NCBI GenBank assembly: GCA_022828135.1
Contig: JAJEJB010000059.1
Coordinates: 1-58,633, forward strand
DNA from: Acidimicrobiia bacterium
GTDB taxonomy: Bacteria; Actinomycetota; Acidimicrobiia; Acidimicrobiales; Aldehydirespiratoraceae
Direction of reading: 5' to 3'
DNA: 58,633 nucleotides
In this document: positions 54,072 through 58,633 of the stretch, piece after piece
Numbering within the stretch: the stretch's first letter is position 1
Layout: the number at the start of each line of letters is the position of its first letter
Made by a program: the position numbers and the translations under genes
Notes under the pieces: generated by a model
Databases searched by the model: none
Told to the model about the DNA's origin: nothing
Seen by the model: only the letters and a program-made list of their open reading frames with translations

Positions 54072-55448
54072 ATGTCGACGCGGCCTCCCCCTCCCCAGCG
54101 CCTTGCTGCCAGCATCGGCGTGTGTGCAGCGCTCTTGCTGCTGGCCGCCTCATGCGCGAGTGACGCCGGCACCGGCGGGGCCGGACCGCACTTCACCGGG
54201 CAGCGCCTAGCGGCCCTCGAGCCGGGCGCTGTCTCGACCGAACCAGAGGCTGCCACCGCACCTCCTCCGTCCACTTCGGTGGCGCCGCCGGTCGAGCCTG
54301 CCGTTCCGGAAGCGCAGGCCGAAGAACCACAACCCCAACCCGAACCCGAAGAACCACAACCCGAACCCGAACCCGAACCCGAACCCGAAGAACCACAGAC
54401 CGAAGCACCACAACCCGAAGAACCATCACAACCCGAAGAACCACAGGCCGAAGAACCCCAACCCGAAGAACCACAGGCCGAAGAACCCCAACCCGAAGAA
54501 CCACAGGCCGAAGAAGAACCACAGGCCGAAGAAGAACCACAGGCCGAAGAAGAGGCCGAAGAAGAGGCCGAAGAAGAGGCCGAAGAAGAGGCCGAAGAAC
54601 CCCAACCCGAAGAACCACAGGCCGAAGAACCCCAGCGAGCGGAGTTGCCTGGCGACGGCATGCTCCTGTTCGAGACGGGCGACGACATCCCGGATCGCCG
54701 CCTGGTGGCTGTATATGGCCATCCGTCGACCGCGGGGCTCGGTGTGCTGGGCGAGCAGGGTCCTGAGGACACAGTCAAGCGCCTTCGATCCATAGCCGCG
54801 GGCTATGGGGCGGATGGATTGGCGGTCCTGCCCACCTTCGAAATCATCGCCACCGTGGCCTCCGCCTCAGCCGGCGCTGACGGCGACTACTCGAGCATGA
54901 CCGATCACGAAGTGATCAGGCCCTGGATCGAGGTGGCGGCCGCCAACGACGTGTACGTGGTGCTGGACCTCCAGCCGGGACGGTCGGACTTCCTGCCGCA
55001 GGCCAAGCACTACGAGGAGTTCCTGCGCCTGCCCCACGTCGGTCTAGCACTCGATCCGGAGTGGAGGCTCAAGCCGAACCAGGTCCACTTGAGGCAGATC
55101 GGCACTGTGGACGCGGCCGAGATCAACCAGGTCGTGGATTGGCTGGCCGGGATCGTCAGAGAGGAGGCCCTCCCCCAGAAGCTGCTGATCATTCACCAGT
55201 TCCGGTTCTCGATGATCACCAACCGCGAGCAGATCGAGACACCCCCAGAGCTGGCGGTGATGATCCACATGGACGGCCAAGGTTCCTTAGGCGCCAAGTA
55301 CAACACCTGGAACGTGCTTACCGGCGAGCCCGACGCCGACCGCTTCTACTGGGGATGGAAGAACTTCTACGACGAGGACAGCCCGGTGGCCACACCAGAG
55401 CAAGTGCTAAAGCGGTCGCCTCAGATCGTGTTCGTATCGTTCCAGTAG
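54072..55448 (+). CDS. Secreted lipoprotein with Pro/Glu-rich repeat linker and barrel-like C-terminal domain
   Basis: 458 aa from ATG 54072 (TTG at 54063 possible). Signal peptide and lipobox LLLLAASC with Cys28, a linker from about residue 80 to 195 of repeated EEPQPEEPQAEEP-type units, then a compact domain of about 250 aa (RRLVAVYGHPSTAGLGVLGEQGPEDTVKRL, DVYVVLDLQPGRSDFLPQAKHYEEFLRLPHVGLALDPEWRL, KLLIIHQFRFSMI, MIHMDGQGS). The alternating strand-helix pattern and acidic residues suggest a TIM-barrel glycoside-hydrolase-like fold, but I cannot name a family. Probably cell-wall-spanning and surface exposed. Confidence 0.85.
   Translation: MSTRPPPPQRLAASIGVCAALLLLAASCASDAGTGGAGPHFTGQRLAALEPGAVSTEPEAATAPPPSTSVAPPVEPAVPEAQAEEPQPQPEPEEPQPEPEPEPEPEEPQTEAPQPEEPSQPEEPQAEEPQPEEPQAEEPQPEEPQAEEEPQAEEEPQAEEEAEEEAEEEAEEEAEEPQPEEPQAEEPQRAELPGDGMLLFETGDDIPDRRLVAVYGHPSTAGLGVLGEQGPEDTVKRLRSIAAGYGADGLAVLPTFEIIATVASASAGADGDYSSMTDHEVIRPWIEVAAANDVYVVLDLQPGRSDFLPQAKHYEEFLRLPHVGLALDPEWRLKPNQVHLRQIGTVDAAEINQVVDWLAGIVREEALPQKLLIIHQFRFSMITNREQIETPPELAVMIHMDGQGSLGAKYNTWNVLTGEPDADRFYWGWKNFYDEDSPVATPEQVLKRSPQIVFVSFQ
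54306..54640. repeat. Tandem GAA/CCA-rich low-complexity repeat
   Basis: Imperfect repeats of short units such as GAAGAACCACAGGCC and GAACCCGAACCC encode the Pro/Glu/Gln linker of the lipoprotein. They use GAA, CCA and CAA codons, unlike the GAG/CCC/CAG preference of neighbouring genes. This pattern indicates recent slippage-driven expansion. It also opens long spurious frames on the minus strand. Confidence 0.85.
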
Positions 55449-55457
55449 GCCGACGCC

Positions 55458-55901
55458 TCAGCCGACAGTGGGATTCTCGGCCCTTGGTGCCGCCGCCACC
55501 AGGCGGTCATCAGTCGAGATGATGGGCGCGTCCAGGCGCTCGGCCAACTCAACGTATAGGGCGTCGGCGAGACTCAGATCACCACGCCGGTCCCATGCTC
55601 CGCCAAGCAGTTGGCTGACGTGATGGCGATGGATGCGGGCGTTGGCGACTCTTGGCAGCAGTGATGAGACCGCGGCCGCGGACAGATGCCCGGCTCGGTT
55701 GAGACGACCCAGCGCCGACAGGACCTCAGCGTCGAAGTGTGCCGGAGTGTGGAGCTGACCACCCAGCAGACGCAGGCGGATCGCGGCCGCAGATTCGGCT
55801 CCCACCAACAGGTCGACCATCGCCGATGCGTCGAGCACCAGCGCTACACCGTCAGCGATCGTCGATCCACCGGCGGTCCGCTCCTCGATCTCAGAGTCCA
55901 A
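55458..55901 (-). CDS. VapC-like PIN-domain toxin
   Basis: 147 aa. PIN ribonuclease fold with acidic residues in LVLDASAMVDLL (Asp24), DAEVLSAL, SLADALYVELAERL and ISTDDRLVAA, the usual four-acid Mg2+ site. It cleaves RNA when released from antitoxin. The start overlaps the antitoxin gene by 11 bp, a typical VapBC arrangement. Convergent with the lipoprotein gene. Confidence 0.9.
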   Translation of the reverse strand: MDSEIEERTAGGSTIADGVALVLDASAMVDLLVGAESAAAIRLRLLGGQLHTPAHFDAEVLSALGRLNRAGHLSAAAVSSLLPRVANARIHRHHVSQLLGGAWDRRGDLSLADALYVELAERLDAPIISTDDRLVAAAPRAENPTVG

Positions 55902-56112
55902 ACTCGTCCTTGGCCGCCCTGACCGCCTCTCTGACTGCCGCCGGATCTATGCCTGCGGAAGGGAGTGATGCCAGGTCATCCAACCATTCGTTGACAGCGC
56001 GTGCGTCCAGGGCGCGCCGGATCGCTTCCTGTGTCAGGCCCGACACGTTGAGGTTGGCCGCCCGAGCAAGTTCCGCCAGTTCGTCGGGCAGGTACACATT
56101 GACACGGGCCAT
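55891..56112 (-). CDS. VapB-like ribbon-helix-helix antitoxin
   Basis: 73 aa from ATG 56112 (MARVNVYLPDELAELARAANLNVSGLTQEAIRRAL). The first 40 residues form a ribbon-helix-helix DNA-binding motif; the acidic tail would wrap the toxin. It overlaps the PIN toxin by 11 bp. The TATACACA just upstream (around 56122) may be its promoter, with autorepression expected. Confidence 0.88.
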   Translation of the reverse strand: MARVNVYLPDELAELARAANLNVSGLTQEAIRRALDARAVNEWLDDLASLPSAGIDPAAVREAVRAAKDEFGL

Positions 56113-56159
56113 GCGCACACTATACACACAGGACGGAGGCAGCGCTCAACCCTCCTTAG

Positions 56160-56246
56160 ACGAGCATGTTGCGCAGTCTTGCCCTGGAGTCGACGTGCGT
56201 ATGCGGCTGCGAGAGCCTGGCCATGATCGTCGAACGCCTCAACTGA
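56160..56246 (+). pseudogene. Remnant of a thiolase gene 3' end
   Basis: From 56184 the plus frame reads LESTCVCGCESLAMIVERLN-stop, aligning to the thiolase ending LESMCVGGGQGMAMIVERLN at 53917-53979. The last 29 bases before the end of the stop codon are identical. Upstream (56160-56183) similarity fades. It overlaps the nuclease stop on the other strand. A decayed duplicate, not a gene. Confidence 0.7.
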
Positions 56247-56247
56247 C
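56218..56247. repeat. 30-bp direct repeat, copy 2
   Basis: Identical to 53951-53980 at the thiolase 3' end; the two copies bracket the lipoprotein gene and vapBC (about 2.24 kb). It contains the nuclease stop codon on the minus strand. Confidence 0.85.
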
Positions 56248-57294
56248 AGCGATCTCCCGGATTCTGCGTAGTTGGCTCACGACATCTGCCAGCACACTGT
56301 GATATTCCACGCCAACCTCTGGGTAGATCGGCGTCCACAGCCCGCCGTCCTCTTCAAACACCGTCAGTGAGCTGCTGCCGCCTCGCGACTGGAAATCACA
56401 CTCAGTCTGCCACCCGATCCAAAGCCACAACGGCGTGTCGCCCATAGTTGCCCAGAAATCGACAGTTACGCACAAGAAAGAGTTATACGAGGTGCGAGCA
56501 CCAGAGTCGTTGACAAACCGAAAGTACCGCCCGTAGCCGGCCCATTGCGGGGCTGCCTTGAGGCCCTTGACTGACATCCAGCCCTTCTCGATCCCACGGT
56601 TGACGACATCGTCGATCAGCTGGTTGAACCAGCGGATTCTGCGGGCCAGCGAAGGGCTCAGTTCTTCCCTTTGGATGGGCAGAAAGGCGTCCAGGTCCTG
56701 CTCTTCGACAAACCCCCGGAATTGCCGGATGTCCGAGGCGACCTGAGAATCGGCCGGCACAGCAGCGGCCAAGCGGTCTAGCAACAGATCCCAACTGACG
56801 AGGACCACCCGCTTCTCAGAGCCCGCGACCGCGGCTCTACGCATCCGATCGCCAGTGTTGACAGACTCCAGCCGAACTGGCTTGGGATCGGCCTCCAACT
56901 GCCGCCTGATCTCAGCCCAGAGCGTCTCGATCCGGGTGCCCGGCGCGATGAACATCAAGACCGCGGGTCCCGACGCTTCTAGTTGACGGAAGTAGCCGTC
57001 AGCCTGACCTTCCAGTAGCGAAGCCCAGAACTTCGATTCGACAAGCAGTCGTTTGTGATCCTTGCGGTCGTACCCGACCATGTCGGGGCGGGACCCGTCA
57101 TCGGACGTCACCTGAGTCTTAAGTCTCGTGATCGGCTCAATGGCGACATTCTGCTCGCTCAGGAGATTGTCCAGCGCTCGGCGGCAGGCCTTGGACTTGT
57201 TCAGAATGAAGGCCAAGGCTTCAGTCGCGGTGTCTTCGCCCCGACTCGTGAGCCTGGGGACCAGATATGCCAGCAGGCCGGATTCATCAGCCAT
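56239..57294 (-). CDS. PD-(D/E)XK nuclease-family protein
   Basis: 351 aa. The catalytic pattern is P70-D71...E86-S-K88 (SRPDMVGYD then LLVESKFW), spaced as in restriction-type PD-(D/E)XK folds, after a helical N-terminus (TEALAFILNKSKACRRALDNLL). The C-terminal half (about 220-351) is a separate alpha/beta region of unknown role. Its start overlaps the stop of the 103-codon gene by 8 bp. Next to vapBC and a type I methylase fragment it probably belongs to a defence cluster; a specific system is not identified. Confidence 0.82.
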   Translation of the reverse strand: MADESGLLAYLVPRLTSRGEDTATEALAFILNKSKACRRALDNLLSEQNVAIEPITRLKTQVTSDDGSRPDMVGYDRKDHKRLLVESKFWASLLEGQADGYFRQLEASGPAVLMFIAPGTRIETLWAEIRRQLEADPKPVRLESVNTGDRMRRAAVAGSEKRVVLVSWDLLLDRLAAAVPADSQVASDIRQFRGFVEEQDLDAFLPIQREELSPSLARRIRWFNQLIDDVVNRGIEKGWMSVKGLKAAPQWAGYGRYFRFVNDSGARTSYNSFLCVTVDFWATMGDTPLWLWIGWQTECDFQSRGGSSSLTVFEEDGGLWTPIYPEVGVEYHSVLADVVSQLRRIREIAVS

Positions 57295-57598
57295 CGGAGC
57301 CTCCCTGCGGGTTTGATGGGCGGACGGGCGGGTTGACCGGGTAGTCCTCGGGCTTGCCGGTGTCTCCCGGCTGGATCACGAAGTCGCGGCGGTCCCGGTA
57401 GAGGCGGGCCCGGTTGATGACGTAGTCCACCCCCGGCTCCAGCTTCTCCCAGTGGGTCGTGAGCCAGTACTTGTGGTCGCCGATGAACAGGTAGGTGTTG
57501 TTCATACGGAAGAAGCGGCAGGCCACGCCTTCGCCAACTCGGAACCGGTCGCGGATCGCCTCTAGGAGATCCTGCTGCCCATCCTTCTCGCTCAGCAC
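57287..57598 (-). CDS. Hypothetical protein coupled to the PD-(D/E)XK nuclease, possibly 5'-truncated
   Basis: 103 aa from GTG 57598 (LSEKDGQQDLLEAIRDRFRVGEGVACRFFRMNNTYLFIGDHKYWLTTHW). The same frame stays open upstream to a TAG near 57700 and reads WREAVTYRETWPHEYV directly before the GTG. That looks like real protein of the same domain, but it contains no ATG, GTG or TTG. Either translation starts inside the domain or the gene has lost its 5' end. No known domain name; overlaps the nuclease start by 8 bp. Confidence 0.65.
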   Translation of the reverse strand: MLSEKDGQQDLLEAIRDRFRVGEGVACRFFRMNNTYLFIGDHKYWLTTHWEKLEPGVDYVINRARLYRDRRDFVIQPGDTGKPEDYPVNPPVRPSNPQGGSDG

Positions 57599-57922
57599 GT
57601 ACTCATGCGGCCACGTCTCACGGTAGGTGACCGCCTCTCGCCAGGGCGCGTCCGCGATGAGATCTGTGAGGTTCGGTGCGGTATCGGACGTGTCCAGAGA
57701 CTATGCCAGCAGGCTGCGGAACATCCGGGCTAGCGCCAGCGGGTTGCAACGGACGCGGGCCCGCTGTTCGCCAACCTCGGACTCGCCGGAGGCCCGCGAC
57801 AAGGCCGCAGGGCGCCTCGGGCCGGTGTGAAGAACTGCGCCTCCCGAGTTGGTCAACCAGTGGACAGCCCACTAGCTCAGACCATCCATGAGATACTGGA
57901 CGCTGACTAGTCTCTGCGTGCC
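57599..57922. other. Gap without a confident gene
   Basis: Holds the start-less upstream extension of the 57287-57598 frame (to about 57700, minus strand). Beyond that is GC-rich sequence in which I see no convincing gene, RNA or repeat. A promoter for the hsdM side may lie near 57880-57920. Confidence 0.5.
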
Positions 57923-58039
57923 ATGAGCAAGCCATTGAAGACTGCAGAATCGGTGCCGACGGGTGAGCAAGACCTCCTCCAGTCGGTCCGCTGGCTGGCC
58001 TGCCCTGTCGAAGCGACGACCCCAGCGGACGCGGTATGA
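57923..58039 (+). CDS. Short ORF coupled to hsdM (38 codons)
   Basis: ATG 57923 to TGA 58037-58039 encodes MSKPLKTAESVPTGEQDLLQ and 18 further residues. Its TGA overlaps the hsdM ATG (ATGA at 58036-58039), the coupling used repeatedly in this genome. It may be a leader peptide or the remnant of a larger upstream gene. No recognisable domain and no clear Shine-Dalgarno. Confidence 0.35.
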   Translation: MSKPLKTAESVPTGEQDLLQSVRWLACPVEATTPADAV

Positions 58040-58506
58040 GCGGCGGGGCGATCAAGAACCACGCCGGGTTCATCTGGTCGGTGGCAGACCTGCTGCGGGG
58101 GGTGTACAAGCAGTCGGAGTACGGGCGGGTGATCCTGCCGTTGACGGTGCTTCGCCGCTTGGACTGCGTGCTGGAGCCGACCAAGGCCGAGGTGCTGGAG
58201 ACCATGGCGGACCTGCCGGAGACGCTGCGCAACCGCGAGCCGCTGCTGCAGCAGGTGGCCGGACAGCCGTTCGTGAACACGTCCAAGCACACGTTCCACA
58301 CGCTGCTGGGAGATCCCGACAACGTGGCCGGGAACCTGCGCAACTACATCGCGGGGTTCTCGGAGTCGGCGCGCGACATCGTGGACAAGTTCAACTTCGA
58401 CGTGCAGATCGACCGCCTCGACGACCACAACCTCCTGTATCTGGTGGTGTCGAAGTTCGCGGAGATCGACTTGAGCCCTGCCGCGGTGTCGAACCTAGAT
58501 GAGTAG
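58036..58506 (+). pseudogene. hsdM: Type I restriction-modification methylase hsdM, truncated by an IS element
   Basis: 156 aa that match the N-terminal helical domain of HsdM: KNHAGFIWSVADLLRG, YGRVILPLTVLRRLDCVLEPTK, NTSKHTFHTLLGDPDNVAGNLRNYIAGFS, FDVQIDRLDDHNLLYLVVSKFAEIDL. It then ends at VSNLDE-stop, where intact proteins continue into the VSN-x-E-MGY segment and the SAM-binding N6-adenine methylase domain. Full-length members exceed 480-650 aa. The NPPY and SAM motifs are missing, so it cannot methylate. The IS982-like element begins right at the break. Confidence 0.88.
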
Positions 58507-58633
58507 TTCCAAGGGGTGGGGGTCCGCCATGTGAGGGGTGAGGGCGTCCAAGCTCGGGGTTGTCCACAGACCCCGATCCCGGAGGACCTTGGCATGAACC
58601 CGGACCTGGACGCCCTCGTGACTGCACTGTATG
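58497..58633 (+). mobile_element. IS982-like insertion sequence, left end (runs off the window)
   Basis: Sequence changes from hsdM to non-hsdM near 58497-58503, and a transposase start follows 90 bp later. The G-rich stretch 58508-58560 should contain the terminal inverted repeat, but without the other end it cannot be delimited. Confidence 0.55.
58594..58633 (+). CDS. IS982-family-like transposase, N-terminal fragment
   Basis: Thirteen codons, MNPDLDALVTALY, from ATG 58594 with GGAGGAC at 58581-58587. The M-N-x-x-L-D-x-L-x-T-A-L-Y start is characteristic of actinobacterial transposases annotated as IS982. The gene continues beyond the right edge, so the family call depends on this short stretch. 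Confidence 0.6.
   Translation, partial: MNPDLDALVTALY

Noticed and set aside
54306..54640. CRISPR array
   Set aside because: Repeats are contiguous, in frame and coding; there are no unique spacers.
54053..54793. Minus-strand Gly/Ser- and Phe/Gly-rich frames opposite the lipoprotein repeat
   Set aside because: They are low-complexity translations of the same DNA repeat, with no start context or domain.

Overview
The window is very GC-rich and looks like an uncultivated high-GC actinobacterium, probably Acidimicrobiia-like. This is inferred from a WhiB regulator, a mycothiol-type maleylpyruvate isomerase-fold protein, the malate and isocitrate dehydrogenase types, and dense gene packing with ATGA overlaps and many GTG starts. 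It is bounded by partial insertion sequences: an IS630-like transposase at the left edge and an IS982-like transposase at the right edge. No tRNA, rRNA or CRISPR array was recognised.

The most notable content is two selenoprotein genes that ordinary gene callers would truncate. At 7222-7737 a UGSC-family protein reads through an in-frame UGA at codon 91, followed by a bacterial SECIS-like hairpin. At 49123-49596 (minus) a Bcp-type peroxiredoxin has UGA exactly at its peroxidatic cysteine (codon 44), again followed by a SECIS-like hairpin. The selA/B/C/D machinery is not in the window.

Layout. 0.3-6 kb: a minus-strand methylated-amine set (DMGDH-like FAD/GcvT protein, Rieske oxygenase, non-pyrrolysine MttB-like methyltransferase). 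6.2-8.8 kb: the UGSC operon with a D-2-hydroxyacid dehydrogenase. 8.7-20.5 kb: amidohydrolase, ACT protein, desaturase, SulP transporter, SCP2 protein, Fpg/Nei glycosylase, malate dehydrogenase, a heterodimeric ABC exporter, isocitrate dehydrogenase and a PlsC acyltransferase. 20.6-29.9 kb: acyl-CoA type metabolism (SDRs, enoyl-CoA hydratase, MutA-like subunit, acyl-CoA dehydrogenase, acyl-CoA synthetase).

29.9-38 kb: a second methylated-amine-type set, with MmgE/PrpD, Rieske oxygenase and a HisC-like aminotransferase divergent from a second DMGDH-like protein, then a sulfotransferase and an MDR oxidoreductase. 38-47 kb: WhiB, CoA-transferase, PrpF-like isomerase, a flavin hydroxylase paired with a MetE-like methyltransferase, and a complete TRAP transporter. 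47-54 kb: SDR, serine hydrolase, seleno-peroxiredoxin, FAD-linked dehydrogenase, aldehyde dehydrogenase, thiolase. Overall the island looks built for uptake and oxidation of quaternary amines, carboxylates and aromatic or acyl-CoA intermediates.

54-58.6 kb: an accessory end. A lipoprotein with a long Pro/Glu repeat and a VapBC pair lie between two copies of the thiolase 3' end. They are followed by a PD-(D/E)XK nuclease operon and a type I hsdM gene cut short by the IS982-like element.
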